From: Crocosphaera chwakensis CCY0110
Lineage (GTDB): Bacteria; Cyanobacteriota; Cyanobacteriia; Cyanobacteriales; Microcystaceae
Length of the DNA stretch: 64,000 bases
Assembly (NCBI RefSeq): GCF_000169335.1
Contig: NZ_AAXW01000005.1
Location: 1-64,000 of the forward strand
Direction of reading: 5' to 3'
The notes under the pieces are model-generated. The model saw only the letters and a program-made list of their open reading frames with translations. It was not told where the DNA came from and did not search any database. Made by a program: the position numbers and the translations under genes. Of the stretch, positions 54,229 to 62,773 are shown piece after piece; position 1 is the stretch's first letter, and each line of letters opens with the position of its first letter.

Positions 54229-54981
54229 ATGACAGATTTTTTATTAGTCACTGATCTTGACCATACTCTTATTGGTGATGATACGGCTTTAATTATTCTT
54301 AACGAAGTATTAGAAAAAAAACGACAACAAGAAAATATAAAACTTGTCTATTCCACAGGGCGATCGCTCGAACTTTATCGTCAACTTAACCAAGAAAAAT
54401 CTCTTTTATCTCCAGACGCTTTAATTACCTCTGTGGGAACAGAGATATACTTTCACCCTATTAAAGATAATTTTGATTTACAATGGGCTAATCAAGTTTC
54501 TGAAAAGTGGGATCGAGAAGCAGTGTTTTCCATTGCCAGTCATTTTGCTGATTTGGTATTACAACCTTCATCCGAACAAACGCCTTTTAAAGTAAGTTAT
54601 TGTTTATCTGATACGATAGCTCAAGAGGTTTTACCTCGATTAAAAGCCGATTTAGCGAGAGAAAAGTTAGAAACACAGGTTATTTATAGTGCTAGTTATG
54701 CCCTAGATATTTTACCTAAAAATGGAGGTAAGGGAGCAGCTTTACAATACTTACGAAATAAATGGACAATAGCTGCTAATAAAACCGTTGTTTGTGGTGA
54801 TTCTGGTAATGATATAACCTTATTTCAAGGAGAAGAAAGAGGTATTATTGTTGGGAATGCTAAATCAGAACTTTTGCAATGGTATTATCAACATCAAACC
54901 CCCTTTCGTTACTTAGCAAAACAATATTGTGCTAAAGGAATTTTAGAAGGTTTGAATCATTTTAAATTTATTACAACTTAA
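54229..54981 (+). CDS. Sucrose-6-phosphate phosphatase
   Basis: HAD-superfamily phosphatase that completes sucrose synthesis, a compatible-solute pathway in salt-exposed cyanobacteria. Motif I is DLDHTLIGDD, motif II is VYSTGRSLE and motif III-IV is KNGGKGAALQYLRN...CGDSGNDITLF. At 250 aa it is the stand-alone form. No sucrose-phosphate synthase is in the window. The end is 11 bp from ruvA, so co-transcription is likely but functionally unrelated. Confidence 0.92.
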   Translation: MTDFLLVTDLDHTLIGDDTALIILNEVLEKKRQQENIKLVYSTGRSLELYRQLNQEKSLLSPDALITSVGTEIYFHPIKDNFDLQWANQVSEKWDREAVFSIASHFADLVLQPSSEQTPFKVSYCLSDTIAQEVLPRLKADLAREKLETQVIYSASYALDILPKNGGKGAALQYLRNKWTIAANKTVVCGDSGNDITLFQGEERGIIVGNAKSELLQWYYQHQTPFRYLAKQYCAKGILEGLNHFKFITT

Positions 54982-54992
54982 ATTAAACCCCT

Positions 54993-55631
54993 GTGATTAG
55001 TTACTTAAAAGGTAGTCCCATCGAAGTGATTAAAAATACCAATAACCGTATTATATTGGTGTTAGAAGTTAATCAAATTGGCTATGAAATACAAATCCCT
55101 TCAAAATTAGCGAGAGATATTTCTCAAGAAAAATTAGATATTATTCAAGTTTTTACCCATTTACAAATTAAAGACGATCAGCAAATTTTATATGGATTTT
55201 TTACCACAGCAGAAAGAGAATTATTTCGTCAATTAATTAGTGTCAGTGGAATAGGCGCACAATCAGCTATTGCTTTAATTGATACCTTAGGCTTAGAAGA
55301 ATTAGTACAAGCTATTGTTACAGGAAATATTAGAATTTTATCTCAAACCCCAGGAATTGGCAAAAAAACTGCTGAAAGAATTGCCTTAGAATTGAGAACT
55401 AAACTATCACAATGGCGAAAATTAGTAGGAGTTACCGTTACCTCTTCTTCTGCTATGCCGTCCTTAGAAATTTTAGAAGATATTGAGATGACCTTGTTAG
55501 CTTTAGGTTATACTAATGAAGAGATTAACAAAGCCATTTCTACCTTAAGTCAAGATAATCTCATGTTAAAAAATACAAACACTGAGGAATGGATAAAAGA
55601 AGCGATCGCTTGGTTAAGTCAAGGAACATAA
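54993..55631 (+). CDS. ruvA: Holliday junction branch migration protein RuvA
   Basis: Tetrameric junction-binding protein that guides the RuvB motor during recombination repair. Domain I (OB) begins MISYLKGSPIEV. Domain II has the helix-hairpin-helix motifs LISVSGIGAQSAIALI and LSQTPGIGKKTAERIALELR. Domain III starts near residue 165 (EDIEMTLLALGYTNEEI). At 212 aa it is full length, starting with GTG. A small gene of unknown function follows after 3 bp. Confidence 0.97.
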   Translation: MISYLKGSPIEVIKNTNNRIILVLEVNQIGYEIQIPSKLARDISQEKLDIIQVFTHLQIKDDQQILYGFFTTAERELFRQLISVSGIGAQSAIALIDTLGLEELVQAIVTGNIRILSQTPGIGKKTAERIALELRTKLSQWRKLVGVTVTSSSAMPSLEILEDIEMTLLALGYTNEEINKAISTLSQDNLMLKNTNTEEWIKEAIAWLSQGT

Positions 55632-55634
55632 ATT

Positions 55635-55919
55635 ATGTCATTATCCAGAATTCAACAACTAGAAAAATATACCATTACTCATCCTGAAGAAGTATTATTA
55701 ATCACAGTTAAAATTGAAGAAGATATGGATCAACTAATGATTTTTAAAGGGTTTTCCAGTTCAATTATGAAACCAACAGAATTTAACCCTGATATTCCCG
55801 TGCTATCAGACATAGCTAATATTATTAGTATAGATCGTATTAAAAGTCCTTATAACCCCAATGATCCTAATTATATAGAACAAGGATTAACTTGGAAACA
55901 AATGGAAAGTCTGCTATAG
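55635..55919 (+). CDS. Conserved small cyanobacterial protein downstream of ruvA
   Basis: A 94-aa soluble protein with LEKYTITHPEEVLLITVKIE, DQLMIFKGFSSSIMKPTEFN and GLTWKQMESLL. The DQLMIFKGFSSSLM-type block is shared among cyanobacterial and plastid-lineage homologues from memory; no function is known. With only 3 bp to ruvA it is clearly in the same operon. Confidence 0.7.
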   Translation: MSLSRIQQLEKYTITHPEEVLLITVKIEEDMDQLMIFKGFSSSIMKPTEFNPDIPVLSDIANIISIDRIKSPYNPNDPNYIEQGLTWKQMESLL

Positions 55920-55926
55920 TTTAAGG

Positions 55927-55962
55927 TGTAAATTATTAATTATTAATTATTAATTATTAATT
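55927..55962. repeat. Tandem TTAATTA repeat before purL
   Basis: The 43-bp gap consists mostly of a TTAATTA/ATTATTA tandem unit repeated about four times. It may be flexible promoter DNA or slippage product, and it sits directly before the purL start codon. Confidence 0.6.
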
Positions 55963-58269
55963 ATGACTGCGCCCTTTACTCCCGAAGAAATTGCAGCAGA
56001 AGGACTTAAACCCTCTGAATATGAAGAAATAGTCAAACGGTTAGGAAGACACCCCAACAAAGCAGAATTAGGAATGTTTGGAGTGATGTGGTCAGAACAT
56101 TGTTGTTATAAAAATTCCCGTCCTCTATTGAAGAATTTTCCCACCGAAGGCGATCGCATTTTAGTGGGGCCAGGGGAAAATGCAGGGGTGGTAGACTTAG
56201 GGGAAGGGTTAAGATTAGCTTTTAAAATTGAGTCCCATAATCATCCTTCAGCCGTAGAACCGTTTCAGGGTGCAGCCACTGGCGTTGGTGGTATTTTAAG
56301 AGATATTTTTACGATGGGAGCGCGTCCCATTGCTAGTTTAAATTCTCTGCGGTTTGGAGACTTAAAAAATGCCAAAACTAGACGCATTTTTTCAGGGGTT
56401 GTTGAAGGAATATCCCACTATGGAAACAGTGTGGGAGTGCCAACAGTGGGGGGAGAAATTTACTTTAATTCTGCTTACAATGGTAACCCATTAGTAAATG
56501 CCATGGCCTTAGGTTTAATGGAAACAAAAGACATCGTAAAATCTGGGGCTTCAGGAATAGGGAATCCTGTATTATATGTAGGATCAACCACCGGTAGAGA
56601 TGGCATGGGTGGGGCCAGTTTTGCCAGTGCAGAATTAACCGATCAATCGATGGATGATCGTCCTGCAGTACAAGTAGGCGATCCCTTCTTAGAAAAGTCT
56701 CTAATTGAAGCTTGTTTAGAGGCGTTTAAAACTGGGGCAGTGGTGGCAGCGCAGGATATGGGAGCAGCCGGAATTACCTGTTCTACCTCTGAAATGGCCG
56801 CTAATGGAGGGGTTGGCATTGAATTAGACTTAGATAAAATTCCTGTACGAGAAACAGGAATGGTTCCCTACGAATACTTATTATCTGAGTCTCAAGAACG
56901 GATGTTATTTGTTGCCGAAAAAGGCAGAGAACAGGAACTAATTGATATTTTTCATCGTTGGGAACTGCAAGCGGTAGTAGCAGGAGAAGTAATAAAAGAT
57001 CCCATCGTTAGAATCTTATTTAAAGGAGAAATTGCAGCAGAAATTCCTGCTAATGCTTTAGCCGATAAGACCCCTATTTATCATAGAGAATTATTAGAAA
57101 CCCCTCCCGAATATGCACAACAAGCTTGGCAATGGAAAGAAGACAGTTTACCAAGTTGTACACCAGAAGGGGTAAAAATTAAAGGAGAATTGAAAACCTG
57201 GGATGACATCCTATTAACCCTTTTAGATACCCCTTCTATTGCCTCTAAAAAATGGGTTTATCGTCAATACGATCATCAAGTCCAAAATAACACCGTTATT
57301 TTACCAGGAGGTGCCGATGCTGCAGTAATTCGTGTGCGTCCTATCGAAGCTAAACCTGATACTTGTAAAATAGGGGTAGCTGCTACGACTGATTGTAATT
57401 CTCGTTATGTGTATTTAGACCCCTTAGAAGGGGCAAAAGCAGCCGTAGCTGAAGCAGCTAGAAATCTCAGTTGTGTGGGTGCTGAACCCTTGGCAATTAC
57501 TAATAATTTGAATTTTGGAAGTCCTGAAAATCCTATTGGTTATTGGCAATTAGCTTTAGCTTGTCAAGGTATTTCAGAAGGTTGTCGGGAGCTAAAAACA
57601 CCAGTAACAGGTGGTAATGTGTCTCTATATAATGAGACAGTTGATACTCAACAAAATCCCACACCAATTTATCCGACACCAGTTATAGGAATGGTGGGAT
57701 TAATAGAAGATATTACAAAAGTTTGTGGACAAGGTTGGCAAAAAGAAGGGGATATTATTTACTTATTAGGGGTTGAGCAAAAACCCACTTTAGGTGGATC
57801 TGAGTATTTAGCAAGTCTTCATGATATGGTATCAGGAAAGCCTCCCAAAGTTGATTTTGAAAGAGAACGTTTAGTACAGAAAACTTGTCGAGATGGGATT
57901 GGTCAAGGTTGGATAAAATCAGCCCATGATTGTGCAGAAGGTGGCTTAATTATTGCTTTAGCTGAATGTTGTATTAGTGGAAATTTAGGAGCAGAAATAA
58001 GCCTTAATTCTGCTCATGAAATTCGCTTAGATACTTTACTATTTGGGGAAGTTTGTGGACAAATTATCGTATCTGTTAGTCCCGAAAATCAACAAGAATG
58101 GGAAAGTTATCTACAGCAAAATTTAGGAAATAATTGGCAAAAATTGGGTAAAGTAACATCTAATAAACTCGATGTTATGTTATCGGATAAAGCTTCAATT
58201 ATTAGTGTAGAAGTTAAGACGATGATTAATGATTGGTCAAATGCTATTGAAAGAAGATTAAAAAGTTAA
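55963..58269 (+). CDS. purL: Phosphoribosylformylglycinamidine synthase subunit II
   Basis: Catalyses the ATP-dependent amidation of FGAR to FGAM in purine synthesis, together with PurQ and PurS. At 768 aa it is the small PurL type. Landmarks are MWSEHCCYKNSRPLLK, IESHNHPSAVEPFQGAATGV, GGILRDIFTMGARPIA, and GAAGITCSTSEMAANG. The second half repeats the fold, with NNLNFGSPENP and SAHDCAEGGLIIALAEC. purF follows after about 380 bp, perhaps with its own promoter. Confidence 0.97.
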   Translation: MTAPFTPEEIAAEGLKPSEYEEIVKRLGRHPNKAELGMFGVMWSEHCCYKNSRPLLKNFPTEGDRILVGPGENAGVVDLGEGLRLAFKIESHNHPSAVEPFQGAATGVGGILRDIFTMGARPIASLNSLRFGDLKNAKTRRIFSGVVEGISHYGNSVGVPTVGGEIYFNSAYNGNPLVNAMALGLMETKDIVKSGASGIGNPVLYVGSTTGRDGMGGASFASAELTDQSMDDRPAVQVGDPFLEKSLIEACLEAFKTGAVVAAQDMGAAGITCSTSEMAANGGVGIELDLDKIPVRETGMVPYEYLLSESQERMLFVAEKGREQELIDIFHRWELQAVVAGEVIKDPIVRILFKGEIAAEIPANALADKTPIYHRELLETPPEYAQQAWQWKEDSLPSCTPEGVKIKGELKTWDDILLTLLDTPSIASKKWVYRQYDHQVQNNTVILPGGADAAVIRVRPIEAKPDTCKIGVAATTDCNSRYVYLDPLEGAKAAVAEAARNLSCVGAEPLAITNNLNFGSPENPIGYWQLALACQGISEGCRELKTPVTGGNVSLYNETVDTQQNPTPIYPTPVIGMVGLIEDITKVCGQGWQKEGDIIYLLGVEQKPTLGGSEYLASLHDMVSGKPPKVDFERERLVQKTCRDGIGQGWIKSAHDCAEGGLIIALAECCISGNLGAEISLNSAHEIRLDTLLFGEVCGQIIVSVSPENQQEWESYLQQNLGNNWQKLGKVTSNKLDVMLSDKASIISVEVKTMINDWSNAIERRLKS

Positions 58270-58650
58270 CCTATTTAAACATACTAAATATAGTAGAAAA
58301 AAACTCAATTGAAGCTGGAAATTCCAGAGAAACTGTTTTTTCCAAAGTTTAAGATGCCTTTCTGGCTAAAGACTAACTATTAATCGTATCCCCGTTAAAA
58401 ACCCTAATGCTAGGTATTTTTGTACTAAAATTTAAAGCCAAGATATTTGTTAGGATCACAGTGGTTGAAAGTGGGTTAATTCTTTAAAATAGAAGGCGAT
58501 CGCTGAACCTGATTAAATGTTTTATTATGGTCTATTTTTAGCAATACCCTGCTAAGATAAAGTTAAACATTTGTTAAGAATTCTTTATTATTTTTACAGA
58601 AGTTGCCCTACAATTCTCCCTAACACTGTTTTCAGGAGTTCACCCCTAAC
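58270..58650. other. Intergenic region between purL and purF
   Basis: No ORF. A small CTGGAA/TTCCAG hairpin (58315-58327) with a downstream T-run (GTTTTTTCC) may end the purL transcript. GGCGATCGCT (HIP1) is at about 58496. The rest is AT-rich and presumably holds the purF promoter. Confidence 0.4.
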
Positions 58651-60144
58651 ATGAGTGCCAAAAAAAAACCTTCCCCCACCTATCAGTTATTAGATTCATC
58701 TTTTGATGGTGATGAGTGTCCCTTAGATAAACCGGAAGAAGCTTGTGGCGTTCTTGGGGTATTAGCCCCGGAAAGAGAAGTAGCGAAACTTGCTTATTTT
58801 GGTTTATACGCTTTGCAACACCGTGGTCAAGAATCAGCCGGCATTGCCACTTTAGAAGATGATGTGATTCACGTCCATAAAGATATGGGGTTAGTGTCTC
58901 AAGTTTTTAAAGAAGAAACCTTAAAGAAACTAATCGGAACGTTAGCAGTGGGTCATACTCGATACTCTACCACTGGCTCAAGCCATAAAGCTAACGCTCA
59001 ACCTGCCGTTCTCACTACCCGTCTCGGTAATTTGGCCTTAGCACATAATGGTAATCTTGTCAATACCTTAGAATTACGTCGAACCTTAGAACAACGGGGT
59101 TGTAATTTTAATACCACCACAGACTCAGAAATGATTGCTGTAGCCATTGCCCAGGCAGTAGACCAAGGAAAAGACTGGTTAGACGCTGCTGCTAGTGCTT
59201 TTCAACTGTGTTCTGGTGCTTATAGTTTAGTGATTGGAACCCCTAAAGGATTAATGGGAGTTAGAGATCCTAATGGTGTTCGTCCCTTGGTTATTGGTCT
59301 TTTAGAAGGGGAAACTAACCGTTATGTTCTTGCTTCTGAAACTTGCGCGTTAGATATTATTGGGGCCGACTATTTAAGAGATGTCGAACCGGGTGAACTG
59401 GTGTGGATCACAGAAGAAGGTTTATCTTCGTTTCATTGGGCAAAACAACCCCAACGAAAATTATGTATTTTTGAGATGATCTATTTTGCTCGTCCTGATA
59501 GCTTGATGCACGATGAAACCTTGTATAGTTATCGGGTACGGTTAGGGCAGCAACTAGCCAGAGAATCCTGTGTTAAAGCAGATTTAGTTATGGGGGTTCC
59601 TGACTCTGGTATTCCAGCAGCCATTGGCTTTTCTCAAGTGTCTGGTATTCCATACGGGGAAGGATTAATTAAAAATCGTTATGTAGGACGTACTTTTATC
59701 CAACCCACCCAACACATGAGAGAGTCGGGAATCAAAATGAAGTTAAACCCCCTCAAAGACGTTTTAAATGGTAAACGGGTGATTATGGTGGATGATTCGA
59801 TTGTCAGAGGAACTACCAGCCGAAAAATTGTCAAAGCGTTGCGAGATGCGGGGGCTAAAGAGGTTCATATGAGGATTTCGTCTCCTCCAGTTACCCATCC
59901 TTGTTTTTATGGTATTGATACGGATAACCAAAGTCAATTAATTGCAGCCACCAACTCCGTTGCTGATATTTGCGAGCAAATAGGGGTCGACTCTTTGGCC
60001 TATTTGAGTTGGAAAGGAATGTTAGAGGTGACGGGAGAAGATCCCAATAGTTTTTGTTCGGCTTGTTTTACTGGGGATTATCCCATTAATATTCCTGATG
60101 ATATCAAGCGATCTAAATTGATTTTAGAACAGGTTAACGCTTAA
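58651..60144 (+). CDS. purF: Amidophosphoribosyltransferase
   Basis: First committed step of purine synthesis: PRPP plus glutamine gives phosphoribosylamine. At 497 aa it has an N-terminal propeptide, with the Ntn nucleophile Cys32 in EEACGVLGVL. The PRPP site is VIMVDDSIVRGTTSRKIVK. Cys residues in HPCFYGID and FCSACFTGDYP fit the Bacillus-type 4Fe-4S enzyme that is sensitive to oxygen. It is followed by the convergent mysD gene. Confidence 0.97.
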   Translation: MSAKKKPSPTYQLLDSSFDGDECPLDKPEEACGVLGVLAPEREVAKLAYFGLYALQHRGQESAGIATLEDDVIHVHKDMGLVSQVFKEETLKKLIGTLAVGHTRYSTTGSSHKANAQPAVLTTRLGNLALAHNGNLVNTLELRRTLEQRGCNFNTTTDSEMIAVAIAQAVDQGKDWLDAAASAFQLCSGAYSLVIGTPKGLMGVRDPNGVRPLVIGLLEGETNRYVLASETCALDIIGADYLRDVEPGELVWITEEGLSSFHWAKQPQRKLCIFEMIYFARPDSLMHDETLYSYRVRLGQQLARESCVKADLVMGVPDSGIPAAIGFSQVSGIPYGEGLIKNRYVGRTFIQPTQHMRESGIKMKLNPLKDVLNGKRVIMVDDSIVRGTTSRKIVKALRDAGAKEVHMRISSPPVTHPCFYGIDTDNQSQLIAATNSVADICEQIGVDSLAYLSWKGMLEVTGEDPNSFCSACFTGDYPINIPDDIKRSKLILEQVNA

Positions 60145-60204
60145 TCAATGAATAATGAATAATTAATGATTATTGAACTCTAGTCATCCTAATATACTAG
60201 GGTT

Positions 60205-61227
60205 TTATTTGATGGCTTCTTTTATGACTATTTCTAATAATTCATTCAGAGAAATACCCTTTGCTTGTGCCATCATAGGAATAACACTTTTAGGGGAAAA
60301 AGAACAGTATAAACCAGCTTCTAAAAACCAGGGTTGTCCTTGGGGATCAATACGAAAATCAAACAAACTATAATGACGACAACCTAAAGCTTGATGACAC
60401 TGTTTAGCTATTTCTTGAACTCGTCGAGTTACAGGATTATTACTATCAACGATCCAGGCTTTTTTCTTATCTTTAGCTGCATAAGTTAACTCTCCTGAGT
60501 CATCTTTTTTTAGTTTGTCCTCATGGTTACGAATGGGATTATTTTCGGTATTAACAGCGTATTCTTCTAAGGGTAAACTAATTAATTCACCTTCTTTAAC
60601 AATGGTTCCACATCTCACTTCTCGTCCCAGTTCGATATATTCTTCTACTAATACTTGATCTGCATATTCAAAGGCTTTTTCTAATGCTGTGTCACATTCG
60701 TCCATTGTTTTAACCAATGTTACCCCTAAAGAGTTATCGGAGTTATCAGGTTTAATAACTACCGGTGGCCGCAAGTTTGGAGTGTCACCCTTATGCAATA
60801 GTTCCCCATAAGGGACTTTAACCCCCATTGAACGTACGATCGCTTTAGCTTTGGCTTTATTTGCGGTTAAGGCCATTAACTCGGCGGTATTGCCCAAATA
60901 AGGGATATTGAGAAGGTCAAATAAACTGCGATACTGAGTCATTCCAGGGATACAAAACATTTGGGGCAATACTAAGTCAATATTTTGTTCTGTGATCCAC
61001 TGGATAGCTTGAGAGGGGGATAAAGGTTTAGCTACACTAATGTCTTGGCGACTTAACGATGCAGGAAAACGCCACAAGCGATCGGGGGTAATATACGCAA
61101 TAAAAAATCTATAGCGCGAGGGTTTTGCAGTGGCTGCCATGCAGTCTTTAGCATAAAGACGAGATAAGTCGCAATAAAACTGATTTTCTGCTGAACCGAC
61201 TAAATGAAGAATATTAAGAACTGACAT
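60205..61227 (-). CDS. mysD: D-Ala-D-Ala ligase-like MAA synthetase MysD
   Basis: ATP-grasp enzyme that attaches an amino acid (usually serine or threonine) to mycosporine-glycine, giving shinorine- or porphyra-type UV sunscreens. At 340 aa it has the D-Ala ligase-like layout: nucleotide-binding lobe VVIKPDNSDNSLGVTLV, then EEYIELGREVRCGTI, and the metal site in FLEAGLYCSFSP. The D-Ala ligase label would be the annotation without context, but the neighbouring mysC on the same strand supports MysD. It is the last gene of the cluster and converges on purF. Confidence 0.85.
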   Translation of the reverse strand: MSVLNILHLVGSAENQFYCDLSRLYAKDCMAATAKPSRYRFFIAYITPDRLWRFPASLSRQDISVAKPLSPSQAIQWITEQNIDLVLPQMFCIPGMTQYRSLFDLLNIPYLGNTAELMALTANKAKAKAIVRSMGVKVPYGELLHKGDTPNLRPPVVIKPDNSDNSLGVTLVKTMDECDTALEKAFEYADQVLVEEYIELGREVRCGTIVKEGELISLPLEEYAVNTENNPIRNHEDKLKKDDSGELTYAAKDKKKAWIVDSNNPVTRRVQEIAKQCHQALGCRHYSLFDFRIDPQGQPWFLEAGLYCSFSPKSVIPMMAQAKGISLNELLEIVIKEAIK

Positions 61228-61264
61228 AGTTAAATCTCCTGATTAATAGTTAAAAATGAAATAA

Positions 61265-62683
61265 TTAAGTTACTTTTTTCTGTTCCCTCACAAACCAATA
61301 CACGGCATAAACAGCCATTCCTGCAACCATACCGGGTAATACTTCGTAAACGATATCGGAGAGATTAAAGACTAAATTCCAGATCAAGGCGGTGGCGATA
61401 CCGATAACCATCATGGCGATCGCAGTTACCGTACTAATAGGTTGTTGCCATACTTTCACCAGTAACAAAGGACCTAACCCAGAGGCTAAGGCTGACCAAG
61501 CAAAGGTGACTAAAGCAAAGACATTATTATCTCCTACTAAGGCCATAACCAAAATCACCGCAGTAACAGTTAATGTGCCGATTTTGGCGAAATTGTAAGA
61601 TTGAGACATCCCAGGAAAAACGTCTTGAGTTAAGGCTGCTGAACAAGATAAAATTTGTGAGTCTGCAGTGGACATGGTTGCAGAAAATAGTCCGGCTAGG
61701 ATCAAACCGACTAAAACAACCGGTAACAACTCCAAAGAAAGATAGGGTAAGGCCAACTCTGGATCGCCAGAAGTCAATAACTCAGGTAATAACACCCTCG
61801 CAGTTAAACCAATACCCAACGCAGAGAAAGAGTTAGTTAACCCTAAACTCAATTTTAAGTTTCTGGCAAACGCAATATTTTTAGATGAGTTAATAGCCAT
61901 GGCCCGAACCATAATATGAGGTTGACCAACGACGCCAAAACCGGCTACGATCCAACCAATAAGGAAAGGTATGAAGCCTAACGGCAGAGACTGGGGACTA
62001 AAATTGGTTAAATTAGGATCAATTTGGTTCAATGATGCCCAAAGGGTAGAAAAACCACCACATTTTATAATTGCGATCGCCAATAATATCAATAGGGACC
62101 CGAACATTAATATCCCTTGTAAAGCATCGGTCCAGATAGACGCGCGAATGCCCCCAGAAAAGCAGTAAATGACCACAATAATCGCACCGACGATAATGCC
62201 TAAGTTATAGTTCCAACCAAACACCGCATTAAGGGCTTTGCTACCGGCTACCAGTTGGGCTGCTGCGTAGGAACCGAGAAAAATAATGGTGATAATGGCA
62301 GAAAATAGCGCAATTAGGCGATATCCTTTGATATTTTTGCTTAAAAAGCTCGAAACCGTATCCGATGCTGTGGCTTCAGACTGTTCTCGTAAAGGTTGAA
62401 AAACAAACAACCAAGCGAGATAATCGCCGATCGCCCAACCAATAATTAGCCACATGGCGGAAATGCCGATATTATAGGCAAAACCCACCTGTCCGATAAA
62501 TAATAGGCCACTTTGCCCGGTTGCCATAGCTGAAAGGGCTGTTAACCAAGGGTTAACCTGACGACTGGCTAATAAATAATCAGTTGTGGTAGCTTTTTTC
62601 TGAGTAGCTGAATAGGTTCCTACCCCTGTAAACAACAGCAGAAAAAAGATAAAAGTTATGATGATGCCAATTTGATCAACCAT
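61265..62683 (-). CDS. Sodium:solute symporter family protein inside the MAA cluster
   Basis: A 472-aa membrane transporter with about 13 helices of the SSS family (PutP/PanF-like). Landmarks are TTDYLLASRQVNPWLTALSA, GQSGLLFIGQVGFAYNIG, FSGGIRASIWTDALQGILMF, FGVVGQPHIMVRAMAI and LFSATMSTADSQILSCSAAL. The last two blocks are the SSS signature. It lies between mysC and mysD, 37 bp from mysD, on the same strand. It may supply an amino acid (proline, glycine or serine type) to MAA synthesis or move a product; neither is established from sequence. Confidence 0.9.
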   Translation of the reverse strand: MVDQIGIIITFIFFLLLFTGVGTYSATQKKATTTDYLLASRQVNPWLTALSAMATGQSGLLFIGQVGFAYNIGISAMWLIIGWAIGDYLAWLFVFQPLREQSEATASDTVSSFLSKNIKGYRLIALFSAIITIIFLGSYAAAQLVAGSKALNAVFGWNYNLGIIVGAIIVVIYCFSGGIRASIWTDALQGILMFGSLLILLAIAIIKCGGFSTLWASLNQIDPNLTNFSPQSLPLGFIPFLIGWIVAGFGVVGQPHIMVRAMAINSSKNIAFARNLKLSLGLTNSFSALGIGLTARVLLPELLTSGDPELALPYLSLELLPVVLVGLILAGLFSATMSTADSQILSCSAALTQDVFPGMSQSYNFAKIGTLTVTAVILVMALVGDNNVFALVTFAWSALASGLGPLLLVKVWQQPISTVTAIAMMVIGIATALIWNLVFNLSDIVYEVLPGMVAGMAVYAVYWFVREQKKVT

Positions 62684-62689
62684 TATTTT

Positions 62690-62773
62690 TTAGAGTTAGG
62701 ATAATACCTTAACTTCTGACTTCTGACTTCTGTGCGATAGCGCCGAAACGTAGTGAGGAACTTCTGACTTAAT
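62690..62773. repeat. Spacer repeat between mysC and the symporter gene
   Basis: CTTCTGA heptamers occur three times in a row, and a GCGATAGCGCCGAAACGTAG segment resembles dispersed cyanobacterial spacer repeats. The heptamers echo those inside the MITE. No gene or clear terminator is present. Confidence 0.4.

Noticed and set aside
60205..61227. Assignment of mysD as a true D-Ala-D-Ala ligase
   Set aside because: The fold fits, but the neighbouring mysC on the same strand makes the MAA role much more likely.
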